DNA from: Vespula vulgaris
Lineage: Eukaryota; Arthropoda; Insecta; Hymenoptera; Vespidae
Direction of reading: 5' to 3'
Assembly: GCF_905475345.1 (NCBI RefSeq)
Contig: NC_066596.1
Location: 7,373,001-7,437,000 of the forward strand
DNA: 64,000 nt
Shown here: positions 1-14,446 of the stretch, one piece after another
Layout of the letters: each line of letters begins with the position of its first letter
How positions within the stretch are numbered: position 1 is the stretch's first letter
Translations under genes and position numbers: made by a program
The notes under the pieces: generated by a model
The model's database searches: none
Told to the model about the DNA's origin: nothing
Seen by the model: only the letters and a program-made list of their open reading frames with translations

Positions 1-2421
1 AGATATTCACGAGAGGAAGAAGTAGAAGGAGAAGAGGAAGAAGAATTATTTCTTCGAAAGGGTCGCGCGCGACGATATATATACCGATCGTTATATCATG
101 TCTTATTTCTTTTGAAACGCGCGTGCCAACCGTAACGGCGTTTTCTCGTCGTATTTATCTTTTCAGTGGGTGACAGTGTAGTAGCTACGTGTCGGAAATT
201 CCGATATATTTCGCGTGGAGTTTTTACATGGATTCGATGATATGAAATATCTCGTGTGAGTATCAAGAAAATAAATTTCCGTGCGGGCCCGTCTGGGTGT
301 GCGTGCATGCACGTTTTAAGTTTTAAGTCGTGGAAGATACGTTAAGGCTCTTGGTCACGAGGGTTTGGCCCGGAGTGCATTAAGCTGTTAGCGGCCTAAG
401 CGAAAGCTCGTGTTTCATTAAAGATTTACAGGATTCCTCGTTAATATTAAGTGTCACGAGCGAAGGTGCTTTACCTCGTCAAGGTCCTAAAGCGTACCTG
501 TTTCCTCTCGTTTCGTTGTTAAGCTCGAGCGCGATCAATTCGTACATTTCCCAACCTCTCGCGTCCTTTCCGGTAATTAAACTCTCTTTCGGTGACTAAA
601 CTTTTGCTTCTTTGCAGTTTTTCCTTATCTGATCTTATAGCAAGCACTCGCCGTAAATTCTCCCGCGACGAATTCGTTCTATCGATCGTTCGATTAGTCT
701 CCTCTCCTCGCTTGGTAAGTTCGATCCCGATAACGAGAATCAACCCGTTCGCTCGCCAATCTATTTTTGATTTTAAACGATCTATCGTTACGTACCCATT
801 TTTTAAACGATTCTCTTGGTTATCGTTCGAAAGAATTATCTATGTACATTTATATCGTCTATTCGAACGTACGGACGTAGATACGGTTAATTACTACTCG
901 ATCGAAAAATCGATGAATGTTTAGGTCGAGTAGCGACAGATCCACCTTCAACGAGTATTCCGAAAATGCCCATTTTCCCGATCGATTTCAAGACCGATTG
1001 CGAACGGCCTCGTTTTCTAGCGCTTCGGCGTCAGCATTTTCAGAATTGCCCTCCCTTTTGGCAATGTTTCTCTAAGTGAAACGGGATGGCCACCGAAAAT
1101 TTTTCCAAAAAGCAACAACAATGCGACGTCGTTGGCATTTCCGAGTACACTGCTCTGAGAATTCACGCGGAAGGAAATAGTTTTCGCGATGGATCCATCC
1201 GTTGAGCATCGTTTCGTTCCTACGAGCGTTTTTATTCATTTCGTCGCAAACGCGTCGATGTGGCTCTCGTAACGGCGTCGAATTCATTTATTTCACGATT
1301 CAGATCGAATCGAATAAGCAGCATATTGATTAAATCGTTAATTACCGAGTCAATATAGATACTGCAAATTTGCACCATATCCGTTCTCCTGTTTTCTTTT
1401 CTAGGAATAGGCGGAGAGAGAGAGAGAGAGGGAAGAACCGCTCGACACGTCTACCCATTACGCGTACCTAATTAATTTAACACTTAACGCTCTAATAGAA
1501 TTAACCGTAACATTAATTAGAATTCGACCAAGTTTCGACGTAACCTGTGATTGCTACGTGGTTTTAGTCGAAGCCAGCTAGCTTCGTGTCGACTAGAAGA
1601 AGGCTTAATCTATCGGTCATAGATCCGATCGCGTATTCCGATCAAAAGAACAACGGAAAACTCGTTCTACGAGTCGAGAGATTAATTCGAACGACGTTAT
1701 TAACTTGCAAATGGAACGTTCGTTCGTCCTATAATCTGATACTTTTATTTTTCTTCCATTCTATGTTATACGAAATTAATCGAACAAAAGGAAACGGAAT
1801 AAGAGTGATCCAAGTTTTGATTCTCCCATCGCGGACTTTCTTCCGGTAGAATAATTTTCAGTCACGTCGAATTCTATCTCGTAACATTTTTCTTCGTTTC
1901 TTTGGCGAGGGAACTTTTATGAAACTTGCTCGTTCACTTTTTATCCATCGATTCGGGGAAAAAAAAAGAAACTATAAGATATTCTCTTCTCTCTTACCTA
2001 TACAGATATGTACAGAGATACATGCAATTTTGCGAGTTAGCGAAACGCAAATGCATTTATTTCGAGGTATGTGCCGTTCGAAAGGGAGAGAAAAATTCAA
2101 GACGAGAGGAACGCAACAACGAGGTCGTGAAAAAGCGGTAAGCTTCATTAAACGGCAGAAAAGATGAGAGTTTTTGATGAAAAGCTTTTGGGCAGAGTCT
2201 AGCCGTTAAAACGGTAGGCTCTGGCGATGCTGTCCTAGATACACCAGCAAAAGCATCTAAAAACCGAGCGGATCACGGTCGCCGTTATCCATACGCAACA
2301 CATTCGCGATCTTGTATTTCCATACGTATATTCTCGTATTCGTGTAGGAGCTACGCGCATACAAGTACACGCGCGTTCTGCGCGATACATCCTTTCCATT
2401 GAATTCCTGCTCTTCGTCATA

Positions 2422-2424
<3 letters not shown>

Positions 2425-2452
<28 letters not shown>
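2425..2452. repeat. (CT)n microsatellite
   Basis: An uninterrupted CT dinucleotide run of about 14 units inside the upstream intron. A shorter (AG)n run lies at 1414-1431. Confidence 0.95.
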
Positions 2453-2458
<6 letters not shown>

Positions 2459-5400
2459 GTATTTCACAAAAAAGAGGGAACGCCCCGAAAAATAGTGAGT
2501 TCGTCGGTCATCGCATTTGAACGAGTTTAATAAAACAAATTTAGAACATTCTGTTTTACATGGCATTGTCGTTTTGATCGTAGTCGATCGTGTCACTTTA
2601 ATTCGCCTTGGCGTACCACATTTGACGATGTTTCGAGCTTTAATAATTCATCGCGATTTTTAGGTCAATATTCTATCGTTTTCGTTCACCGATTTTATAA
2701 TAGACGGTAAACGCGGGCAAATTTTATCCTTTGCGATACCGCGTAAATTTGTTTTCCGGACGAAATCTAGATTGTTTTTTCGGCGATAGCGAGAGTGCGG
2801 AGTGAATCCGGTGGTCGTTGATCGAAGTAGAAATGGAATTTCATGGATTTCTAGTAGACTATATCGATGGTTGAGAGCAACCTTGCCTACCGGTTTGAAA
2901 CTTTGGATTTCTCCGGTAAATATTGATCGTTCATCGATACGTGGGCGTATCGAGTAGGACGGTTACGAGGAGGACGCAATCACGGATGGATTTTGTCGAG
3001 GACGAGTGGAATGCAGCGCGAGAAGATAGCACGTGTCTCGAAGTACAAGCTCGCTTGTTGTGTGGATCGAAGGGAAAAAAGGGAGAGGGTAAAATTGCTC
3101 GCACGTGGCGTTCACGCCGCCTACGAATATTCCGACTGACTTTCTTCTCCTTTTCTCGGCTCTGCTTTTGAACGTTATTTACGTGACATTGTAGTTGCTC
3201 CCTTGCTTTCGAGACTCGCCTCTACTCACGAGGTACATTGTCGTGCAATTTTATCGCAGCATTTTTCGACGGAAGCCGACGATTTTATCTTTTTCTTTTT
3301 TTTCCTTTCTTTCCGTTTTTTCTTTATCCTTTTCTTTTTTTCTTTCGAGGGGAAATGGATTCATACATTCCGCGGTTAAATACTTCCTAGTGGAATAAAC
3401 CGTGAACGCGATACAGGAAAGTAATATCTCGTTATCTTTTATCTCCTTTTATTTTCATTAGTTTTTCTCGTTGTTTTTTCAGGAAAGAATTCGAGGATGG
3501 AAAATCTCTTGAAAATCTTATCGAAATGTTATCTCGTCTATCGTTGTTCCGTCGCGTCGATAGGATCGCCCGAAAGATGTTACAGATACCTCGAGTACAT
3601 CGAACGCGCCGGTATCGTACGAGCAAATCGTCCTTCGTGGTAATTCATCGTTTTTCGCTTAATAGCGATCGTAGGAGCCTTCATAAATGCAGCCGGGTAG
3701 CATTTTATTACCGAATCTTTCGTGAAAATTCATTCGCTGATGGAAACCGCAGAAACATCGTTAAACGAAGAGCGAGAAACAAAAGGCATCGATCCGGGCC
3801 ATTGAATTACGCGTTTGTTAAACTTACACTAGCCTCGTTAATTCGACCTTTCCGTATTTTACTTCGATCGTGCGCAGAGCCATCTGACCGTGGTTCGGTC
3901 ACCTGCGCCCCGGTATTTAGCTTCGATTTATCCCAGAAATACTCCCTCGTACGATACTGCTGGTGTCGTACCTGGTATTGCCGCTCTACCCGCCTAACGA
4001 ACGATCTTCCCCGATAATAAATTTCGGCGATATCGTTACGAGTATACTCGCGCCTTGCTCCTCTTAATTCGCAATTACGATTAGTCCTTTCTCGCGTTCT
4101 CCGCGTCCATTCGTCAATTTTTTTGTTTTCGTCTCCGTACACCAACGCGATCCCCATTAACACGATGCTTAAGCGATTCGGGCTTGAAACCGCGAGTCCG
4201 CGTTTCGCAAGGGGAGATAAATAACGCGCGCGGTATACGACAGGGAACTCGAAAAGTATCAGATACATTATCGATACGATGCGACACGAGTGAAACTTTA
4301 GTTCGGTGAAATTAGCGAAACGAGTTACAAGGTTGTTAATTAAGTCTTCGCGTCCTCGTAATTCGATTTGGATTTTAACGCTGGAAAAGTTCGTAGCGCG
4401 AATCCCTTCCACGTAGGGCCGAACGTCGTCGCGTCTAATGGAACTAAGCAATTTAGGTCGAAAACAGAAACGGTGTTCGACCGGTTCCACGGCTAATTCG
4501 GAGACAATGCACCGACAAATCCCTTCGCGTCTTATCCACCTTCGGCCGAAACAATGCTCGATTCTTCCCTGAAATCGGCCATCCGAAACACGATTCGAAC
4601 AATGCACGATCCTCCCTGGCCGGGAAAACTCGTGCTTCCCTCAAACGCGCGCGGTGCGCGATATAGAGGCGAAAGGAAAAGAGACGACCGAAGGAGAAAA
4701 CGGCGTTTCTCTCGACTTTCGTAATTCCAACGATAAATACGTTTAAGACGTATACGCGTATCGGTGATATAACGACAACGAGCTTCGTTCAATGATCTCC
4801 GTTGAAATATCTCTTAATCACCGAACTGGATCCGTTACTCGCCCACCAGCCGCGCATCCGCGGCACTCGTTTTTAGGGTTGGATTTGTTCCGGGGGAACA
4901 CGGATTAATCGGTCGCCGGAGCGTTCGTGCGCGTAAGCGTACGCTCGGAGGGTAGATTTTTGGAGGGTGAGTTCGGCCAGGCGTTATCTCTACGTTCGGC
5001 AGATAATGCATGTCGGGATGCAACCACGGAGAATGCACGTCGAATGGAAGGAGGTGGAAGAGGAGATTCCTAGTGTCTATCTAACCGACGACCCCACCGT
5101 GCGAAACGCTCGGCCGTGTTTGCTTCTCGTAAACCACCCCGATGCGCGTGCTTTCTAATCTGATACGACCGTACACGCATTGTCGCGTACACCTATCTCT
5201 TGCGCGCCTCCGTCCGTCCTCTCCCTCCCTCCTTCGTCGGCGTATTTTTCCAATTGTTTTCATCCCCATCGACGACTTTCTTTCCGTTCGTCGATTACGC
5301 CCCGTGTCAATCGATCCCGGATACGACCAAACTCTCCTCTCCCTTTCGTTCCTTTCGCATTTTTTCTTTTCGCATTCGCCCGTATTTTTTGCATCGCCGA

Positions 5401-6602
5401 TGATAACATCGATACGTCCGCGAATCGAGTTCGATTTCGGGCGAAGCCCGAAGCAAACGAAGGTATTTGCTTTCTCCTCCGTACACAACGATCGTCGCCT
5501 GGATTCTGGAGATGGGCGAATTTCGCCTCGAATATCGATTTTTCGAATATTCGCCAGAGATAAAGAAGCGAACGGGAGTCATTTTTTCTTTCTATCGGAT
5601 AGATATCATCTTACCGGTGCGACTCGACGAGCGTGTTTTATATACGCGATATTACCGACTCGTTTGCATTTCTCTGGGAATAGACGACGGAGGTACGCCC
5701 TTTTCATGGCGAAGGAAGTCACCGAATGTAATTTCGAAATAACGTCGATACGTCTGCGCGATCCCACGCGAATATCGAAGGGTACTTTGCGCTTACTGCA
5801 ACTTGGTATTATACGTTGTAATGATTTCTCTCGAGAGTACTCCGACCGAGAGACGTACGCCCTGCGACTCGACGGAGTCCGTTCTTATGAGAAACCCCGT
5901 GCACGATCTCCATTAGGATACGCCATAAAGATCCCTATATTCGTAATTTCTTCAAAAATAACTTCTACGAACGTTGATGGTTGTAAAAGATACGAGCGTA
6001 GTACGCCTTTGATACGTTAATAATGTCCTTGTAAAGCATTGTTTTGCTCTTTACGATTACTCGAGAGTCTACATCCGTGCCGCGTATTTGTTCGTCCGTC
6101 GAGGGTCCGTTATTACTCTCCGTTTGCGTATCGAGGCGTCCTTGAGTTCTGTTTACATCGACTTCTCTTCGCGCTTCTAGTTCCACATGTCCTTTAGTAA
6201 TTTCTTAACCTTCGTCGGAGCAACAACGCGACAACGTCTCGAAGATGGCTGGCTCGAGGATTATTTCACGCGTATGTTTTAACATTATTTCACATATATA
6301 TATAATCTTGCGTACGTCCTTCGTTTCTTTAGAGTTCCTTTAGTATCGTCGCTTTCTTTGCAACAACGAAAATTATTATATTTTGTTCGATATTGGCTAT
6401 AGAAAGTCCTAGCGTACTTGAGAAAAAAGCGATGTCGTACGTACGTCTGCAATATCGTTTACACGACGCGTACTTCGTTTTCTAAGAACATATTCGCCGT
6501 CCGGACTTATTCTCCTCGATCTGTCTCGAATACGAGGAGAAGTCTTTTCCTGCTAGTGATCGATGTACAGCGAGACGGTCCATTAGTGATTCGGAAAATT
6601 TC

Positions 6603-6605
<3 letters not shown>

Positions 6606-6654
<49 letters not shown>
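6606..6654. repeat. Long (CT)n microsatellite
   Basis: About 24 uninterrupted CT units, among the longest pure dinucleotide runs in the window. On the minus strand it translates as an Arg/Glu run, which explains the long spurious open frames there. Confidence 0.95.
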
Positions 6655-6656
<2 letters not shown>

Positions 6657-7176
6657 GTCTTTCGATCGAAAGAAGGAAGGAAAGACTCGAGGACGAGGGA
6701 GAACGAATTCGAAGCTCGAAAAGAACCATTTCGGTTATCTCGATAGTAGTGTACGTCGATGACGGCCGTGTGTGTAGAGAACGCGAACTTTCGTTTGCTC
6801 TTTCGCGTTCGTTCGCGGACGCTCGAGACGACGAAGATGGAGAGGAAGAACGAGAGCGAGAAAAAAAGAGAAATTTTAATTGCGAAACAAAGAGAAGTCG
6901 GTAAATACGTACGCGCACTCTATTTGACACACAAGAAATTCCTTGTATCGAAAACTTTACGTGTATATGTACGCGTTCGGATTATCCAACCTCCTCGTTA
7001 TTTTCCTTACAACCGTTCGTTCCTTTTTTTCGCTTCAAACGTTTTCCTGCAACGAGTGACACGAAAAAGCGAACGAGCGCATATAGATGGTGAAAACTTT
7101 GGACGATGATAGAAAGAGGAAGCATTCTAGCATAGATTTTTCATATTGTCCTTATTTTCTCTCTTTCTCTTTCTTT

Positions 7177-7212
7177 CACACACACACACACACACACCTG
7201 CGCGCGCGCGCG
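7177..7212. repeat. Compound (CA)n(CG)n repeat
   Basis: About ten CA units are followed, after a short interruption, by about six CG units. Alternating purine-pyrimidine sequence of this kind can adopt Z-DNA; that is known of such sequence, not shown here. Confidence 0.9.
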
Positions 7213-9637
7213 CTCGTTACTCGTAGAAAGAACGAAGAGATTACAATGAGAGCGGTAGAAACGATAGTTTTCTCGACTCGCTTCGTATGTGGGCCAACAG
7301 CTGGCACCCTGTTGCTTTTAGTTGATGAACCGCCCTTGTTTTCGGTCTTTGCCAGTAGTACGAGTCGCTTGTACTACTTTGTTTGTCCGCCTCTTCCCTT
7401 GTATTTCAACGAAAGGCATTGTAATTACAAAACCTCCCATGTCGTTTTCATTTTTTTTTTGATTTGAGGATAAAGTACGAGAGAACGTACGCCTCTCTCC
7501 TTTCCTCTTTTGACACGATTCGTGCTATAATTCAAGTTTTTTTCTTTCGTACGAACGTATCTCTAACTGATCTTTAATTCTTTTCACAGCTAAGGATATA
7601 AATATATAAAAAAGAATAAAAGAATCGTGTATCTCTTTTCCCGAGATTAATTGTTACATCGTTGATCGATAATCTGTGAGCATTCTCGTAGTCGGTAAAT
7701 GCGTTAGATGCGGCTCGTTTCTTTCTTTTGGACTCCCCCGACGACGTATCTAATTGAGATCGATACACGAATACACGAGAGGCTAACTTTAACCGTTGAG
7801 TAAGACGAGACGAAATACGAGCTGACCGTACTCAACCGATATCGATCGAGAATTTTGGAGGTCTGCTATCCACCGTTGCTTCTAATCTCGTGCACGTTAT
7901 CCAGCTAGTAAAAGTAAGCCATTAAAGAGGGAACAACTTGAAATTTTTTTCACGGAAATATTTTAACGGTCGCTTTTTAATTATTTTTCATGCGAAGCTG
8001 CTCTTGCTCGCATTAAATTCACGCTCGATGTAATTCGAATTATACGTTTTTACGTCGAAATATTTCCGCGACGTTGCACTTGAAAATTTGATGCGTCTCC
8101 CTTGTCGAACTTAAAATTCATGCTTTTAGAACTGGATCGAAGGAGGGCTTTAATTAATCGGAGAAAAAGTTATCCGAAAATATGCGTAGAAGCAAGGAAA
8201 ATAAAACGCGCTCGTACAAATAAATTTGCGAATAGTCGAGCGAAAGAAGTTGTTGCGAAAGGAACGTCGAAGAAAAACTTGCTCGTCGTTCGTTATCGTT
8301 TATTTCATCCGTGCGCTTAATTGATGTTGTTCCGATCGTTTATTTTCAGCTGAATAGTTTAAAAGAGCCTTCTTTGGTTCGGCGAGGGGCGCATTTTATG
8401 GAATTTATATAAAAAGCTAGTAGGCAACGATTAGAACTTGGTCCATATTCTGCCAAAAACTGCCTTTCTCGTGATCCACTGGTTTTATCTGCCTTTCTTT
8501 ACGTGCACGCTATGTACTGCGTACGTATAGATACTGCTACATATTCAGAGCCGATGTTTCATTCGACCCGTAATCCGGACGCTTGTAGCTCGCAAAAAGC
8601 ACCCAACGAACCCCTTTTCATTGTTTACCTTTGGTAAGCCAGACACGAATTTTCTCTCTTCCTTTTTAATTCGTTGTAGCAGGTGGTAGTAGCAGTAGTG
8701 GTAGAGAGATAAGTATTGTAGGAAAAAAGCAGCCGTTAGTTTCAAGCGCGTTCCGATACGAAAAGGATGTAACTCGTCGATGATCGGTCTTTGATCGGAG
8801 ATGGTCGTTGCTTTAAGAGCGTGAACGTAGAAACGTTGTCTTCGCGACGATCGCCGCTGCCTCGTACGAAAGGAGATTTACAAGATTGCAAGTATCGGTC
8901 GAGACGTCGTCCAAAAATCCACGCGACGTGGACTTTTTGGCCGACGCTTTCGCGTCGTTGGGTAAAAAACGATAGCTCGTTGCGGATGGCTTTCTTCTCG
9001 CACGATAAAACGACGCCCGGTCGTTTTGCTCGGCAACCGAGGGAAGGAGCTTAGACCAGAGTGCCAGGAACAAGACTTTTCTTCCGTAAGAACGATGTCA
9101 GAGACTAATAGCGCCAGATGCACCGCCTTCCGGTCTCTTCTACCTCGCTTTTACTTTCCGTAGAACCATAGAGCGGCGGTACCACCACCTCCTCCTTCGC
9201 GAAGGGTGCATTAAAGCGTCGTTTTCAGGAATCGTCGAAGACAGCGCCAGTGTTTATCGGGCTCCTCTTTCAAGAATAGAAAATATCTTTCCCGTGTCTC
9301 CAAACCGACCGAAATGTTTCTCGAACTCTCTTAGATATACATTTGCTATTACATTTTGTCATTTGCGTTTTATCTTTCGCGTTATTTTTTATCACGCGTA
9401 TTTTACGAGAGAGGAATTGGAACCTGAATATTTGCTTACGTACGTGCATACTAGAGATAGTCTTGTTCGTAAATAGATTCAAGGATGACAGTACATAAAG
9501 CGACATATATACGTTGCCTCCTACGAAATCGAACTTTTCGCCCTTAATTTATCGACGGCCTATATATCCCTTCCTTTTCGCGTATCGCAAATTTATTTAG
9601 GACGCGCATTGATCGAGATGATGCGAAAGAGTGGAAG

Positions 9638-9676
9638 GGGGAGAGAGACACAGAGACAGAGAGAGAGAGAGAGAGA
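9638..9676. repeat. (GA)n-rich microsatellite
   Basis: Interrupted GAGA/CAGA units run into a clean GA run at about 9658-9676. Confidence 0.85.
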
Positions 9677-10092
9677 AATAGGCAAACTTCCCGACGTCGA
9701 CTCGATTTTAAACGAGCGTTATCCTCTTTGGAAGGGTAGGTATACGAATACACGAGCAAAAGTAACTGCGTATCTATTCGCTTGCTTCGAGTTATGCATT
9801 TGTATCTCTTGCGTAGAGCGGAAGTCTCATCTATCATACGTTTGTATATTAAACGTACTATATACATTATTCATAAATCTATTGGATCAACACGCTCTTC
9901 CTCCTTCTATCTCTCTCTTTCCTCTCGCTCTAACGCATTTCTTCGCTTTGTATCCATTACATTCGCGTTCGTCTTTCATTCAACGTAAATTTGCATAAAC
10001 ACGTCGTGTATGAATATTTTTCAACGTTCTAGCACCTACGGGAGAAAGAGAGTTGGTGCGAGCAGACAGTAGATTATCGATAGAAGATATTT

Positions 10093-10118
10093 TCTCTCTC
10101 TCTCTCTCTCTCTCTCTC
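10093..10118. repeat. (CT)n microsatellite
   Basis: A run of about 13 CT units within the upstream intron. Confidence 0.9.
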
Positions 10119-10444
10119 CGAGAAGCCAAACGAGTCTCGTGAACGACGTTTCGATTCGATTCGATGCGATTGGACTCTACTCGCCGAGCCTCGCTCGCTC
10201 GTTCTCGCTCTTTGGGAAAAGAGAAGCCACGCGAGATTATCTTACTGAAAAACCACACACAGCAAGAAGGGTCGTAGGGGCTTAGCATCGTCTCCCCTCC
10301 TTTTGATACGTTTCGTAGCGAGACGCAACCCTTTCCTTCGTCTCGTCGCGACGACCGGTGGAAGGAAGAGTGTGGAAGGCGAAGACGAGAATTCGAGGAC
10401 ACGAAAGTGCTCGTGTGTCTACGGCCGGCATCTCCGAAGGGAAG

Positions 10445-10470
10445 AAGAAAAGGCTTGCGAGCCTTTTCTT
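10445..10470. repeat. Perfect short inverted repeat (hairpin)
   Basis: An 11-bp perfect stem: 10445-10455 (AAGAAAAGGCT) pairs with 10460-10470 (AGCCTTTTCTT) around the four-base loop TGCG. No flanking open frame or terminator context gives it a role, and it is too short for a typical animal miRNA precursor. It could fold in the pre-mRNA. Confidence 0.75.
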
Positions 10471-11072
10471 GTCCTCCTTTGCCTCTTCTCCACACCCCCT
10501 TCCTCTTCTTCCTTTCTTTCTCTCGCGTCCGTGCCATTGCTCGCTGGATTTCCTGAAATATGCATTTCGCGCTTTTGTACGGGCCAACGCGAGCTGCTTT
10601 TACGTCGGTAAGAAGGAGAATACCTACCTTTTCATGCGGTAGACCTGTACCTACCTTCTCTAATGGCGGCTCCTCGCTAGAAAGAACAAGACGAAACGGA
10701 TGCTGCGCGATCTCGCGAGAAAAGCACCTGGATATTTGCTTTTTCTCCGAGCTCTCCCTTTTCTATTGTTTTTTCCTTATCTTTTTTCTTGATTTTCTTC
10801 TTCTTGGTCTTTTTCTCTTTTTTTTCTCTCTCTCTCTCTTTTCGCGAAAACGCACGGTAAAAGCTAGTCTCGATAAAAAATGTCGGAGGTTAGGTTCAGA
10901 GTAGTTCTTTTCATCTCTGTAAAACTCGTTTTGATCTAGCGAGCAACGATTCGTCTTGTCGGGCGAGCGATAAAGTCGGATCCGCTGGAAGAAGCGAATT
11001 CCGTTTCCATCGAACGAACGAGCTAAGCGCGAGATACGTCTCCATCCGTCATTCAACGGAGGTATAACGCGT

Positions 11073-11127
11073 CTCGGCATCTTCTCGGCATCTTCTCGGC
11101 ATCCTCTCGGCAGCCTCTCGACATCCG
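11073..11127. repeat. 11-bp tandem repeat, five copies
   Basis: Five adjacent copies of CTCGGCATCTT. The first two are identical and the later three carry one to a few substitutions each. Because 11 is not a multiple of three, it cannot encode a simple repeat peptide. Confidence 0.85.
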
Positions 11128-14100
11128 TTACGCTGATTAGCCCGTGACAGATGGAAGGAAGGGTTGTTACGAACAAAACGATGTGGCATAACGCGGCTAG
11201 AATGGTAATTCAGCCGACGCGTATCCTTCCACCTCTTTGCGCCTATTCGCTCGATAGTTAACGTCTACGTACAAAAGCGTCCTATCTTTAACATCTATCC
11301 AAGACAAACGACGGTATTATAAATCTCGGTCCTTGAGACGCAAGTATTCGTGAGTTTTTCAACCGTCGCGCGACGTTTCGATCGTTTGTCGTTGATCCTC
11401 TTCGTTGCGTTCTCCCTGTTACATCATGATATATCTCGCCTATCGCGTTACTTCGGCGCCCGCTCCTTCCCCGTTTTAGACGAATCGTCGTGTTTCGCCA
11501 AAAGAGTCTTTTCTCTTTTCATCGATCCGCAGGTACGTCAGGCAGGTACGCAAATATCTTTCGCGATGACTTCCGGCAGTCGCAATCGACCGTTAATTTC
11601 TCTCCGAGTTTACGCTACGATAAACGCCTGTGTTCCGTAGGATCGAAAGAAGTCATTCGCATACGAGGAGACGCGTTGCGATCCTTCGCGCGTTTTAGAA
11701 ATTTGAAATCGCAGAGTAGAGAGGGGAAACGAAATGCAAATGGGCGTGTTCGAAGTCAGAAAGGTGTATACCTTCGGAATCAGTATTTGCTCGACGCACG
11801 ATGACTCCACGCTTTGAATGCATCCACCGTCTCGTAGATGCGCGCACGCACGCACGCACGTACACCTACGTACGTCACTTTGTTAGAAATCCCGAGAGCC
11901 GACGCGGAATTCGATCGCGACGAGTGCTTGTACGTTCGACGAGCGTTCCTTTTCTCTCCCCCTTTCTCTTTCTCATTTTTTCTTTAGCATATTGTTTTCT
12001 TCGATGACTCGCCCTCATGCAAATCGTTTCTTAACGACAATTACCATTCCGAATCCAGACAAAGAGAAGACTTTGAATAACGATCGATCGTTATCGAGCC
12101 GTCATCTTGCCCGCGATAGAACGACACGCGAGCGCGTTGACGTTTATGCGAAGTAATTTGCGCAACGCGTTTCGATGGATTCGCGTAAGAGGAATTCGCG
12201 ACATGTGCCTGAGTCTCGTACGTTCGCGAGCGGATTTGCTTATGTATAGGTGTCATATAGGAAATAGCAGAGGGTGACGGTGGAACGACTAAACGTCGAT
12301 AATCGCTTCAACGACTGCGATAGGGACGTCGTACGTTGGCCGTCGTCGCGCGTTACTCGCCCGACTACGGTAATAACACCGACCATGAAAGTGCGTTAAT
12401 GCTAATGGTCGCGGCGCACGTGCGCGCACGTAGCGCTAGTGTTTATGAACGTTGTTAGATCGAGAGAGGAGGTCTCGACGTACTTTGCCCTTGTTCCTGC
12501 CGTCGCCGGCCTCGTGGAATTTCTCCTAGCTTAGCCGAGTCCGAGCCAATACGACGTATCGTACCTTCGAATCTCGCGTCGGTCTACTCGATTCTAGAAA
12601 AGAATTGGAGGAGCGAAAACCGAAAGCGAATCGTTGCCTCGCTGCTGATATATATTTAAAGGGTTCGAATTTGGTCGGACTGTTCTACGACGAAATTTTT
12701 ACAGGAAACGCGTTGCTAGTGCTATCGATGTTTCGAATCAATTGCGGTAGAGCTACCAGACGGTTTTACGACGTCACGCGTTACATATTTTACGGTCGAT
12801 TTTTCTGCTCTCCGATCTCTTTACGTTGACGTACCACGAGGACCCCACCTATCGCGTACCACGCGTACGTACGCGTATTCGATTTTTCCTCGCGTCTATC
12901 GAATTTTTCAAAGGATCGATTAACGATTCGATCCTTGACATTAGTAGTCCCTATTAGCTCACACACGTTTCCGTAACCTGTGTTATCTTCGAAAGGAAAC
13001 GAAAGGAAACATTTAAATTCCGAGCACGCGCTCGGCTATATGGAAAAAGAGGGAGGACGGTGTACCGGGGTTTAAAAAGGGGCGGTAAGGAGGATCGCTA
13101 GAAAGAAAGTACGAAGAAGGTTCTCCTTGGTGTGGGATTTATCGAAGCTACCGGCTGGATCAACGTCGCGAAATATATCGTTATAGCGAGGACGTTATCG
13201 ATCTCGACACACCCGATAAAATAGTAACGCGAGGCTCGTAAACTAAAAAGCACCATCTGCCCTGTCGGGAGCTTACGATACGAAATTTCCGCATTCTTTG
13301 TTTCTCGTAGAGAGAGGGAGATCGTCGTACCGAATTTATTTCATCTCGGCCGACGTTCGAGACCATATAACGTCCTCCAGGAATATGGCTTCCCGACCGT
13401 ATTAACGGAGTAATATTAACTTTTCACTCCCGAGACATCTTCGAGCGTTCTTATCGTTTCTGCGATTCCCGACGATTCGATCTACGACGGAGGGAGGTAG
13501 TATCGTTGCATACGTTGTATTCGAAGGTGAATCTTTCGTCGGGCTGATCTTAATTCCCAAATTTTACGTTTCGTATATAAAAAGGATCATAATATCGTTC
13601 TTGCTAAGAAGTTGACAAGGTATGTGCCGTAAATTGCGTTGAATCGAGAGTCGAGGAGTCGTAAATCGCGTCGTCGAGTAGTCTCGTAAAAATATAAGTC
13701 GTGTCAGCCGGCCACTGGCTGCAACCATAAAAATTCTACTCGTTGGTCTTCCCAAGAGGTTGGTCTTCCTTCCGGTCTGTCCGGAGCAGAATTTCGTTGC
13801 TTCGAGTTATTAGATTTGCACGATACGCTGGCGTCCGCGTGGATGCTAGCAGACGTATAAATAAATACAGGGGCGATAATTTTAATAAGAGTCTGGAATA
13901 CGCGTAAGTATCTTCGGACGAGTCGCGTCTGCCGACGCGGGAGAATCCTTCACTCGAGGAGCGAACGCTCGAGCCCTGGCTATACTGTTAATTATTTACC
14001 AGAGTGGCGTGGGTGAGTTTCCTTTGTGGTGCGTTCCTCAGCGTGGACGGTGTGTTCCATAGATGTGAAATAGACGAGCGCGCATCGACTGCGATACGAG

Positions 14101-14374
14101 TGTCCGATACTTAATCCCTCGTTCCTCGAGAATTAGGATTAGACGAGGAATACGATTATTTCGTGATTACTCGAGTAGTTGCAATTAGCAAAGATTTTTG
14201 AAAGAGAAGAGTTTCAAAAAGAGTCAAGGGTGAAACACGATGAATCGTGACGATGCACGTACAATCCTAATTACTCACGATTCTTTCCCTCCTCTTCTCA
14301 GACCACTATAGAGTCTCCCTCCTGTTCGAAATCACGCGACGTCCAAAGATGGCTTTCTTTGATAAAAGGATAGA

Positions 14375-14377
<3 letters not shown>

Positions 14378-14437
<60 letters not shown>

Positions 14438-14446
14438 GGAGAGAGT
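14378..14446. repeat. Compound (TA)n(GA)n microsatellite
   Basis: About 20 AT units (14378-14418) are followed directly by CA and then a GA run to about 14446. It lies inside the upstream intron. Confidence 0.95.

Noticed and set aside
8406..8440. Strong TATA-like word TATATAAAAA at 8406
   Set aside because: No initiator 25-35 bp downstream, no open exon with a donor after it, and AT-rich words are common in intron DNA.
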